Source: an uncultured Bacteroides sp. (GTDB lineage: Bacteria > Bacteroidota > Bacteroidia > Bacteroidales > Bacteroidaceae). From it: a stretch of DNA of 64,000 nt. The translations under genes and the position numbers were made by a program. The notes under the pieces were generated by a model that ran no database searches, was not told the DNA's origin, and saw only the letters and a list, made by a program, of their open reading frames with translations. This document shows, in pieces, positions 57,054 through 64,000 of the stretch (its first letter is position 1; each line of letters begins with the position of its first letter). The DNA lies in NCBI GenBank assembly GCA_944321465.1, contig CALULL010000007.1, forward strand, positions 1 to 64,000, given 5' to 3'.

Positions 57054-59888
57054 ATGCAGAAAAAAAGAATTCTTTTTCCTATCTTTGTGTTGGCTGTATG
57101 GATAGGCTCGCCGTTGTTGGCGCAGGAAAGTGCGGCAGTGGCTTCGGGCAGAGCCAACCAACAGTTTGTGCTCTTTGAAAGTGAACGCGATAAAGGCTCT
57201 GACGCGAATGCCATGTATGGCTATTTGTACGAAAGCTACCTGTATTATATAAAGGTGCTCGAAGCACAGGACAACGGGCAGTATCTGGCTGGAGCCAAGA
57301 ACCGTTTGCGCACCATGTATCCTGCTTTGCTCGACGGTGCTTTCTTTTACTCGGGGCAGCATCAGGTGGCCAAGGCTCTCGACTTTGCCTCGGCCTACAT
57401 AGACATGCCCCGCTTGCAGGTGTTCCGCAGCGAGTTGCTGGAAACCGACAACCGCTATCCCGAAGTTCTTTATTTCGCTGCGGTGACTTCGTTTCAACTG
57501 AAGAAGTATTCTCAGGCTTTGCCCTATTTCCGCGAATACCTTAACTTAGGGACAGGTACCCAGGAAGCGCAGGTAAAGGACTGTTTCGTCTACATGAACC
57601 TGATATACAAGGAGCAGAAGGAATATGCCGAACAGGCCGCAGTGCTGGAAGAGGCCATAGCAAAGTTTCCTGTCTCGCTGGACTTCTACTACAACCTTGT
57701 GAATGTCTGCATCGCGACGAACAACATGCCCAAGCTGCTTGACACGATCAACCGCATCTTGGCTGTCGACCCTAATAACGAGCAAGTGTTGCCCTTAAAG
57801 GCACGTCTCCTTGAAAGCCAGGGAAAGAATGCTGAGGCTCTGGAGATATACCGAAGGCTCTATGTGCTTTACCCCGATGATTTTGAACTGATGACGGGGC
57901 TTGCCCGTGTGAACTTCAACGTGGCGACCGAGATTGTAAACTCCGGTGCCAATATTGTAAGCGATGCCGAATATGCCGTGGTGCGTCAGCGAGCGGCTAC
58001 TTATCTGCTCGAAGCAAAAGACTTGTTCCTGAAGATACTGGAACGCGAGCCGGCATCCAAGAAGTACATGCAGGGGCTGGCCGGGGTATATCAGTACATG
58101 GATATGGAGCCGGAATACGAGGTACTGAGCGGCATCATAGCCGATGGGGCCAACTACACGGTGTTTCCCGAGCGTCTACAGGCTTATAACGAAGCACGTA
58201 AGGCGGCTGCAGCTTCTGCGGGCGGGGAAGTCGAGGTTGCGCCTGTTCCGGTAGAACCTGCAATGCTTGTCATCCGGGTGGACAGTTTTATGGACGGAAA
58301 CCACGATAAGATTATCGACGCAGGAGAGAGCTTTGCCATCCAGTTTACTGTGGAGAACCGGGGGCTGGGCGATGCTTACAGTCTGCGTTTGCGCTTCTCT
58401 GAACAGCAGGGGTTAGATACCTTCCTTGACGGTCCCCGCGAACTGGACGGCGGCAATATCCCTGCCGGGGAGAGTAAGCAATACACCTTCCGTTACATTG
58501 TGAAGAAAGACATGCCGACTGCCGAGGCACGCATCAATCTCTATGCTTTCGAGGCCAACGGCTTCGATGCCGACCCTTCCGAGCTTATTGTAAATACCCA
58601 AGAGTACGCCATGCCTCGTTTACGCGTGGCCGATTACCAGTTTTTTGCCGACGGTGGTTCATCCATCACGCTGGGAGGCAAAGGCAAACTGACACTGGCT
58701 TTGCAGAACTACGGGGCTAAAACGGCCTACAACGTGAAGGTAAACTTCAGGTTGCCAGCCGATGTGTTTACGACCGACAGTCCTGAACTGGTGGTCGACA
58801 GCATTGCCCCTGGTGCCGTGGCCATGCAGGATTGCGGCTTCTTTGTGAACAAACGTTTTGGTGAAGACTCTATTGCCGTTCTGGTGGACGTAAGCGAGGA
58901 CAGCCGTTCGGCTTATCTGAATGAAGTCTACAAAGTGAAGGTCGGCGAGTACTTGACGGCTGCTACTACCATCAAGATAGGTGACGGCAACGCCATGCGT
59001 AAACGGGTGAACGTGAAAGACGTTGCCATAGGACTTGACTCCGAGCTGTTGAAGGACATCCCGGAAGGAGCCGTCAACCGCCATCGTTATGCTCTTGTCA
59101 TCGGCAACGAGGACTACAGCATGACCGGAGCTAATGCAGAAATCAACGTTCCCTATGCCCTGAACGATGCCGCCGTATTCCGCGAATACTGCGTGCGGAC
59201 GTTTGGTGTGCCCGCCACGCAGATAAAGGTTGTTCCCAACGCTACGGCGGGCATGATGCACGAGCAGTTGGACTGGCTCGTAAACATGGGTGCTACCGAC
59301 CCCGAGGCCGAGCTGATTTTCTACTATTCGGGGCATGGAAACAACGACGAGGCCACCAAGGAGCCTTATCTGCTGCCAGTGGATATTACGGGCAAGAACA
59401 TCCGTCTGGGGCTTTCGCTTGACGAACTTTACAAACGTCTTGCTTCCCATCCCATCAAGGGGGCCTACGTCTTTCTTGATGCCTGCTTCAGTGGCGGCTA
59501 CAAGAGCGCGGCTCCGCTTATTGCCCAAAAAGGCGTGCGCGTGGTGCCTAAGTCAGGATTGCCGCAGGGACGCACACTGAGTTTCTCGTCAAGCAGTGGA
59601 GACCAGGCCTCGAGCGTGTACCACGACAAGAAGCAGGGCTATTATACCTATTATCTGATAAAAACCATTCAGGATGCGGGCGGCAACCTGACGATGAGTC
59701 AGCTGTTCGAGCGTACCAATGCAGCCGTGAAGAAGGCTACGGCCCTCATAGGCAAGATGCAGGAACCGCAGTATATGGTGGCTCCCGGGTGGACGGACTG
59801 GGCCGACGTGCGGCTGATGACTCCCCTCGTGGCAGAGCCTGCGTTGCCCTCCGACAGCGTTGCCGCTCCGGTGGCCGTTCAGCCTTGA
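57054..59888 (+). CDS. Exported TPR / CARDB-like / caspase-domain (C14) protein
   Basis: 944 residues. A signal peptide ends LLA-Q (~1-23). TPR-type helices fill ~50-400 (YFAAVTSFQLKKYSQALPYFREYLNLG, NEQVLPLKARLLESQGKNAEALEIYRRL). Two CARDB-like beta-sandwiches follow (~405-640; DAGESFAIQFTVENRGLGDAYSLRL, GKGKLTLALQNYGAKTAYNVKV). The caspase fold starts near 677 (RYALVIGNEDY) with catalytic His761 in FYYSGHG and Cys811 in FLDACFSGG, 50 residues apart as in active C14 peptidases. Follows the WD40 gene by 94 nt and ends at a strong terminator. Probably periplasmic or surface protease; substrate unknown. Confidence 0.88.
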   Translation: MQKKRILFPIFVLAVWIGSPLLAQESAAVASGRANQQFVLFESERDKGSDANAMYGYLYESYLYYIKVLEAQDNGQYLAGAKNRLRTMYPALLDGAFFYSGQHQVAKALDFASAYIDMPRLQVFRSELLETDNRYPEVLYFAAVTSFQLKKYSQALPYFREYLNLGTGTQEAQVKDCFVYMNLIYKEQKEYAEQAAVLEEAIAKFPVSLDFYYNLVNVCIATNNMPKLLDTINRILAVDPNNEQVLPLKARLLESQGKNAEALEIYRRLYVLYPDDFELMTGLARVNFNVATEIVNSGANIVSDAEYAVVRQRAATYLLEAKDLFLKILEREPASKKYMQGLAGVYQYMDMEPEYEVLSGIIADGANYTVFPERLQAYNEARKAAAASAGGEVEVAPVPVEPAMLVIRVDSFMDGNHDKIIDAGESFAIQFTVENRGLGDAYSLRLRFSEQQGLDTFLDGPRELDGGNIPAGESKQYTFRYIVKKDMPTAEARINLYAFEANGFDADPSELIVNTQEYAMPRLRVADYQFFADGGSSITLGGKGKLTLALQNYGAKTAYNVKVNFRLPADVFTTDSPELVVDSIAPGAVAMQDCGFFVNKRFGEDSIAVLVDVSEDSRSAYLNEVYKVKVGEYLTAATTIKIGDGNAMRKRVNVKDVAIGLDSELLKDIPEGAVNRHRYALVIGNEDYSMTGANAEINVPYALNDAAVFREYCVRTFGVPATQIKVVPNATAGMMHEQLDWLVNMGATDPEAELIFYYSGHGNNDEATKEPYLLPVDITGKNIRLGLSLDELYKRLASHPIKGAYVFLDACFSGGYKSAAPLIAQKGVRVVPKSGLPQGRTLSFSSSSGDQASSVYHDKKQGYYTYYLIKTIQDAGGNLTMSQLFERTNAAVKKATALIGKMQEPQYMVAPGWTDWADVRLMTPLVAEPALPSDSVAAPVAVQP

Positions 59889-59917
59889 CTGATGGCGTGT
59901 CAATAGAGAAGTAAAGT

Positions 59918-59971
59918 GCGGGGTGCACACGTGCGTAGGATTGTCCTGCGCCGTGTGCACCCCGCTTTTTG
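59918..59971 (+). terminator. Intrinsic terminator of the WD40-caspase unit
   Basis: GCGGGGTGCACACG (59918-59931) pairs perfectly with CGTGTGCACCCCGC (59952-59965), followed by five T. Confidence 0.92.
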
Positions 59972-60040
59972 TTGCCGTTGGGCTTTCTGGGTAGTGGCGT
60001 TTGTTTTTTCCATCGTACTAGTGCACCGATGTGGGCATCG

Positions 60041-60796
60041 TCATACCATGAAGTCCTTGCGCCTTAGTACGAAGCTGTTGCTGAGGTATTTCTCGCGCAC
60101 GATTTTGTTCTCGGCCAGTTCCTCGGGTGTTCCCTGGAAGAGAATTTTGCCTTCAAACAGCAGGTAGGCCCGGTGTGTGATGCTCAGGGTCTCTTGCACG
60201 TTGTGGTCGGTGATGAGGATTCCGATGTTCTTGTCCTTCAGTTTCCAGACTATTTGCTGGATGTCTTCCACCGCTATCGGGTCTACACCGGCAAACGGTT
60301 CGTCCAGCATAATGAACTTGGGGTCGATGGCCAGGCAACGGGCTATTTCCGTGCGTCGGCGTTCGCCGCCCGACAGCTGGTTGCCTTTGTTCTTGCGCAC
60401 CTTTTGGATGCGGAACTCCGAAAGCAGGCTTTCCAGCTTCTCCTTACGGTATTCCAGAGGTTTTCCCGTCATCTCGAGTACCGACATGATGTTGTCCTCC
60501 ACGCTCATCTGGCGGAACACCGAAGCCTCCTGGGCCAGATAGCCTATGCCGGCCTGCGCCCGTTTGTAGACGGGATATTTCGTGATGTCCAGATCGTTGA
60601 GGAAGATACGTCCTTCGTTGGGGGTGATGAGGCCCACGGTCATGTAGAATGAGGTCGTCTTGCCCGCGCCGTTGGGGCCCAGCAGCCCGACGATTTCTCC
60701 CTGTTTTACGTCGATGGAGACGTGGTTGACCACCGTCCGTTTGCCATACTTCTTCACCAGGTCTTCTGTGCGGAGCACCATTCTGTTTTCTTCCAT
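60041..60796 (-). CDS. lptB: LPS export ABC transporter ATP-binding protein LptB
   Basis: 251 residues. ATPase that powers LPS transport through LptFG. Walker A GPNGAGKT at 40-47, the LptB-type SFYMTVGLI, signature [13 protein letters not shown], Walker [21 protein letters not shown] and H-loop [22 protein letters not shown] at residue 6 is an alternative start used by many relatives. Divergent from mlaE with facing promoters 60826 and 60855. Confidence 0.95.
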   Translation of the reverse strand: MEENRMVLRTEDLVKKYGKRTVVNHVSIDVKQGEIVGLLGPNGAGKTTSFYMTVGLITPNEGRIFLNDLDITKYPVYKRAQAGIGYLAQEASVFRQMSVEDNIMSVLEMTGKPLEYRKEKLESLLSEFRIQKVRKNKGNQLSGGERRRTEIARCLAIDPKFIMLDEPFAGVDPIAVEDIQQIVWKLKDKNIGILITDHNVQETLSITHRAYLLFEGKILFQGTPEELAENKIVREKYLSNSFVLRRKDFMV

Positions 60797-60825
60797 AATT
60801 GGTCTGGTTCGATTTTATTTCGCGA

Positions 60826-60833
60826 CAAAAGTA
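60826..60833 (-). promoter_or_regulatory. -7 box (TACTTTTG) of lptB
   Basis: Minus-strand TACTTTTG, 30 nt upstream of the first ATG. Confidence 0.7.
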
Positions 60834-60854
60834 ACAAAATAAGCCGAAATGATG

Positions 60855-60862
60855 TACATTTG
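60855..60862 (+). promoter_or_regulatory. -7 box (TACATTTG) of mlaE
   Basis: TACATTTG, 21 nt upstream of the mlaE start, only 22 nt from the divergent lptB box. Confidence 0.72.
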
Positions 60863-60882
60863 CGGGCAAATACTTAAAAGTC

Positions 60883-61626
60883 ATGGTAAAAGCACTTAGA
60901 ACGGTGGGAAGATACATCCTGCTCATGGGGCGCGTCTTTGCCCGTCCCGAGCGGATGCGCATGTTTTTCCGCCAATATGTGAAAGAGCTTGAGCAATTGG
61001 GCGTAAACTCCATAGGCATCGTCCTGTTGATATCGCTGTTTATTGGCGCGGTAATCACCATACAAATCAAACTGAACATCGAAAGCCCTTGGATGCCGCG
61101 TTGGACGGTGGGTTACGTTACGCGCGAAATCCTCCTGCTAGAATTTTCCTCTTCCATCATGTGTCTCATCTTGGCCGGTAAGGTTGGCTCGAACATCGCC
61201 TCCGAGCTGGGCACCATGCGGGTGACCCAGCAAATCGACGCACTTGAGATTATGGGCGTTAACTCGGCCTGCTACCTCATTTTGCCCAAGATAGCGGGCA
61301 TGGTGACGATGATACCCGTGCTGGTTGTCTTCAGTATTTTTGCTGGCATCATCGGTGCCTTTGCCTCGTGTTGGATAGTGGGGATTATGAACGCCGTCGA
61401 CCTTGAGTACGGTTTGCAGTACATGTTCGTGGAGTGGTACATCTGGTGTGGTTTCATCAAGTCGATTTTCTTTGCGTTCATCATTTCGAGCGTGTCGGCC
61501 TTCTTTGGCTACACGGTGGAGGGTGGCTCCATAGCCGTCGGCAAGGCTTCGACCGACGCTGTGGTGACCAGCAGCGTCCTGGTGCTGTTTGCCGACCTCA
61601 TGCTGACCCAGCTGCTCATGGGCTGA
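60883..61626 (+). CDS. mlaE: MlaE-family ABC permease (phospholipid transport)
   Basis: 247 residues with five or six membrane helices. The MlaE signature runs through FIGAVITIQIKLNIE, GKVGSNIASELGTMRVTQQIDALEIMGVN and the C-terminal VGKASTDAVVTSSVLVLFADLMLTQLL. It pairs with the MlaF-like ATPase 82 nt downstream. An MCE (MlaD) gene, the usual third partner, is not next to them in this window. Confidence 0.93.
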   Translation: MVKALRTVGRYILLMGRVFARPERMRMFFRQYVKELEQLGVNSIGIVLLISLFIGAVITIQIKLNIESPWMPRWTVGYVTREILLLEFSSSIMCLILAGKVGSNIASELGTMRVTQQIDALEIMGVNSACYLILPKIAGMVTMIPVLVVFSIFAGIIGAFASCWIVGIMNAVDLEYGLQYMFVEWYIWCGFIKSIFFAFIISSVSAFFGYTVEGGSIAVGKASTDAVVTSSVLVLFADLMLTQLLMG

Positions 61627-61708
61627 CCCGTGCAGGCGGAGTGTTGCCGGGGCTTCGCCTGCAGTTCCTGTCCGGCCGTGTGTAAATCGTAATTCTTTAT
61701 TAAGTGGT

Positions 61709-62488
61709 ATGATAGAACTGAAAGGACTGTGCAAGTCGTTCGAGGACAAGGATGTGCTGACGGACATCAATGCCCTCTTTGAGAACGGAAAGACCAACCT
61801 CATCATAGGCCAAAGCGGCTCGGGAAAGACGGTGCTGATGAAGTGCATCGTGGGACTGCTTGTGCCCGACGGCGGCGAGTTGCTCTACGACAACCGCAAC
61901 TTTCTCGCTATGGGCAAGAAGGAAAAGAAAGCCCTGCGCCGCGAGATGGGGATGATATTCCAAAGCGCTGCCCTCTTCGACTCGATGACGGTGCTTGAGA
62001 ATGTCATGTTTCCTCTCAACATGTTCAGCAACGACACCCTGCGCGATCGCATACGACGGGCAAGGTTCTGCCTGGAGCGCGTCAACCTGGGCGAGGCGGG
62101 CGACAAGTATCCTGGCGAGATAAGCGGCGGCATGCAGAAGCGCGTGGCCATAGCCCGGGCCATAGCCCTCAACCCGCAATACCTCTTCTGTGACGAGCCC
62201 AACTCGGGACTCGACCCCAAGACTTCGCTCGTCATCGACGACCTGGTGCACAGCATCACTCAGGAGTACAACATGACGACGCTCATCAATACCCACGACA
62301 TGAACTCCGTGATGGGTATCGGCGAAAAGATTATCTTCATCGACAAAGGCCGTAAGGAGTGGGAGGGCACCAAAGACGATATTTTCACTTCGAATAATAA
62401 GCGGCTGAACGACTTTATCTTTGCCTCCGACCTCTTCCGTAAGGTGAAGGAGATGGAGGTCGGAGACATGCAGCACGTCAAAGGATGA
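61709..62488 (+). CDS. mlaF: MlaF-family ABC ATPase
   Basis: 259 residues. Walker A GQSGSGKT at 34-41, Q-loop in GMIFQSAALFDSMTVLENVMFPL (an MlaF-type block), signature ISGGMQKRVAIARA, Walker B YLFCDEPNSGLDP and H-loop NTHDMNSVMGIGEKI. Drives the MlaE permease to move phospholipids between the membranes. Followed by a gene-free interval, not by mlaD. Confidence 0.94.
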   Translation: MIELKGLCKSFEDKDVLTDINALFENGKTNLIIGQSGSGKTVLMKCIVGLLVPDGGELLYDNRNFLAMGKKEKKALRREMGMIFQSAALFDSMTVLENVMFPLNMFSNDTLRDRIRRARFCLERVNLGEAGDKYPGEISGGMQKRVAIARAIALNPQYLFCDEPNSGLDPKTSLVIDDLVHSITQEYNMTTLINTHDMNSVMGIGEKIIFIDKGRKEWEGTKDDIFTSNNKRLNDFIFASDLFRKVKEMEVGDMQHVKG

Positions 62489-63015
62489 TTTCCCTTTCGT
62501 TTCCCTGAGGCCTCTCGGCGGGCGGCGTTTCGCCGGACGGATGTGCAGCATCTGCCCGGCGATGCGTCGTGTGCCTGCCCGTCCGCGCCTGCGTCGGGGC
62601 ATGGCCCTTGGCCTGTGGACGGTCGGGGCGGCACAGGTGTGCCCCTCGGCTCCTACAGGTGTGCCCGCTTCCGGGCACGCCTGTGTTCCCGTGAGGGCAG
62701 AGGTGCGCCCCTCCGGGGGCAGGAGGAAAAGCTGTCTCGTGCAGTTCCCCGGTGCGGGGCCCGGGCTTCTCCTCCGGCTCCTTTCGGGGCTGTATCCTGC
62801 TGTCTGTCAATTCTGTCTGTCGCGACCGTGTGCCGCCTCTGCCCCTTCTGTGCTTGGTTGTCGGTCGTCCCGGTCTGGGTAGGGGAGGAGGCTGGCGCAC
62901 CGCTCTCCCGTCGGGCCTGCCGGGCTTCTTGCAAAGCGTGCGAGGCCCGGCCTGTCCGGCGGCGGCAACGCGCTATTTTTTTAGAGTAAACCGACAAAAA
63001 TCTCCCATTTATTTG
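62489..63015. other. Gene-free interval with a family D cluster (62631-62720)
   Basis: No gene is supported. GCACAGGTGTGCCCC, ACAGGTGTGCCCGC, CGGGCACGCCTGTG and GGCAGAGGTGCGCCCC repeat in both orientations between 62631 and 62720. No MlaD-like sequence is seen. Confidence 0.6.
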
Positions 63016-63023
63016 TATTTTTG
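63016..63023 (+). promoter_or_regulatory. -7 box (TATTTTTG) of pdxJ
   Basis: TATTTTTG, 23 nt before the ATG at 63046. Confidence 0.65.
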
Positions 63024-63045
63024 CGCCGAACAAACGAACCAATTT

Positions 63046-63759
63046 ATGACGAGACTGAGTGTTAATATTAATAAGGTGGCGACGCTGCGCAACGCACGTG
63101 GCGGCAACATGCCGGATCTGCTGCAAGTGGCTACGGATTGTGAGAAGTTTGGAGCCGACGGCATAACCGTGCATCCGCGTCCCGACGAACGGCACATACG
63201 CCGCAGCGACGTACTTGCCCTGCGCCCACTGCTGCGCACGGAGTTTAACATCGAAGGCTACCCTTCGCCGGAGTTCAAGGACCTGGTGCTGAAGGTAAAG
63301 CCTCATCAGGTAACCTTGGTTCCCGACGCTCCCACGCAGTTGACCTCCAATTCGGGCTGGGACACGAAACTGAACCTTAACTTCCTGTCCGAAGTGTTGG
63401 ACGAATTTAACAACGCCGGTGTGCGCACGTCGGTCTTTGTTGCCGCCGCCCCCGAGATGGTGGAGTATGCGGCCAAGGCCGGGGCCGACCGTGTGGAGTT
63501 GTACACCGGGCCTTATGCCGTGGCCTTTGCCAAGGACCGCGACGCGGCTGTGGCTCCCTTTGTCGAGGCGGCCAAGGTAGCCCGTAGCTTGGGATTGGGG
63601 CTGAACGCCGGGCACGACCTGAACTTGACGAACCTGAAGTTTTTCCTTACTAATATACCGTGGGTGGACGAGGTGTCGATAGGCCATGCCTTGATATGCG
63701 ATGCCCTCTATCTGGGCTTGGAGCGTACCATTCAGGAGTATAAGAAGCAACTGGTTTAA
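63046..63759 (+). CDS. pdxJ: Pyridoxine 5'-phosphate synthase PdxJ
   Basis: 237 residues. Last step of DXP-dependent vitamin B6 synthesis. [53 protein letters not shown] and [12 protein letters not shown] are the family signatures of this TIM barrel. The frame is open upstream, but the promoter at 63016 and the family start ([10 protein letters not shown]) fix the ATG at 63046. ExbB/TolQ-type gene follows 23 nt on, an arrangement seen in other Bacteroidales. Confidence 0.96.
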   Translation: MTRLSVNINKVATLRNARGGNMPDLLQVATDCEKFGADGITVHPRPDERHIRRSDVLALRPLLRTEFNIEGYPSPEFKDLVLKVKPHQVTLVPDAPTQLTSNSGWDTKLNLNFLSEVLDEFNNAGVRTSVFVAAAPEMVEYAAKAGADRVELYTGPYAVAFAKDRDAAVAPFVEAAKVARSLGLGLNAGHDLNLTNLKFFLTNIPWVDEVSIGHALICDALYLGLERTIQEYKKQLV

Positions 63760-63782
63760 CAACAACAAACGAAGCGGAGAAG

Positions 63783-64000
63783 ATGAACGGATTGTTATTG
63801 CTCCTGCAAGCTGCCGGGTCGGTGGCCGAGGCCGTGAGCGGGGCCAACCCCGTGCTGACTCCTGTGGCTACAGAGGGTGAGATGAGCCTGTGGGGCATGG
63901 CCGTCAAGGGCGGCTGGATTATGATTGTACTGGCAGTGCTGTCGGTCGTTTGCTTCTACATCTTGTTTGAGCGCAACTACGTCATACGCCGTGCTGCCAA
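63783..64000 (+). CDS. exbB: MotA/TolQ/ExbB proton channel family protein (partial, runs off the window)
   Basis: Only the first 72 codons are present. MNGLLLLLQAAGSVAEAV begins an exported or membrane-inserted N-terminus, then SLWGMAVKGGWIMIVLAVLSVVCFYILFERNYVIRRAA is the first core membrane helix and following basic stretch of ExbB/TolQ proteins. It would energise TonB-dependent import such as the SusC/SusD system upstream, together with ExbD and TonB presumably encoded beyond the edge. Confidence 0.85.
   Translation, partial: MNGLLLLLQAAGSVAEAVSGANPVLTPVATEGEMSLWGMAVKGGWIMIVLAVLSVVCFYILFERNYVIRRAA

Overview
The window is a chromosomal segment from a GC-rich member of the Bacteroidales (phylum Bacteroidota). 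The evidence is the SusC/SusD pair, Mfa-type (type V) fimbrial genes, C-terminal T9SS-like sorting domains, Bacteroidota-specific DUF families (DUF4954, DUF3256, DUF3575, DUF3868, DUF5715) and many promoters with the Bacteroidota -7 box TAnnTTTG. I cannot name the genus from this sequence alone. No rRNA, tRNA, CRISPR array, prophage or complete transposase gene was found.

Layout. 0.4-9.2 kb: secreted C10 cysteine protease, small lipoprotein, hflX, DUF4954 beta-helix protein and a fimbrillin-like/FISUMP lipoprotein. 9.2-11.8 kb: gene-free interval of dispersed and tandem palindromic repeats. 11.8-17.3 kb: SusC/SusD uptake operon with a third surface lipoprotein and no enzyme genes. 18.0-37.8 kb: fimbrial locus with DUF3575, DUF3868/OmpA, Mfa1-like subunit, Mfa2-like anchor, accessory lipoprotein and, after a second repeat array, one 3863-residue modular beta-helix protein with a T9SS-like C-terminus. 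37.8-39.0 kb: more repeats. 39.0-64.0 kb: mostly housekeeping genes (nadK, truA, NAD(P)HX repair, a small multidrug/guanidinium exporter, B3/B4 protein, pgeF, obg, adk, hpt, arginase-family protein, cca, lptB, mlaE, mlaF, pdxJ, start of an ExbB/TolQ gene). Inserted among them is a two-gene unit encoding an exported WD40/OmpA-like protein and an exported TPR-caspase protein.

How the genes relate. The fimbrial genes look like one assembly pathway: an outer-membrane accessory pair, a shaft subunit, an anchor, an accessory subunit and a giant surface protein in the position that Mfa5 occupies in Porphyromonas. The hpt-adk-obg-pgeF-B3/B4 genes form a minus-strand operon in which obg and pgeF overlap by 4 nt. 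lptB and mlaE/mlaF are divergent envelope-lipid transport units.

The most unusual content is (1) five families of short repeats, including a ~197-bp MITE-like element, an 83-bp palindromic-ended element and a BIME-like element that builds two tandem arrays; (2) one beta-helix module of the giant protein with much lower GC than its neighbours; and (3) the WD40-caspase pair. Intergenic repeats are unusually dense, and several short palindromes sit between genes of the fimbrial operon.
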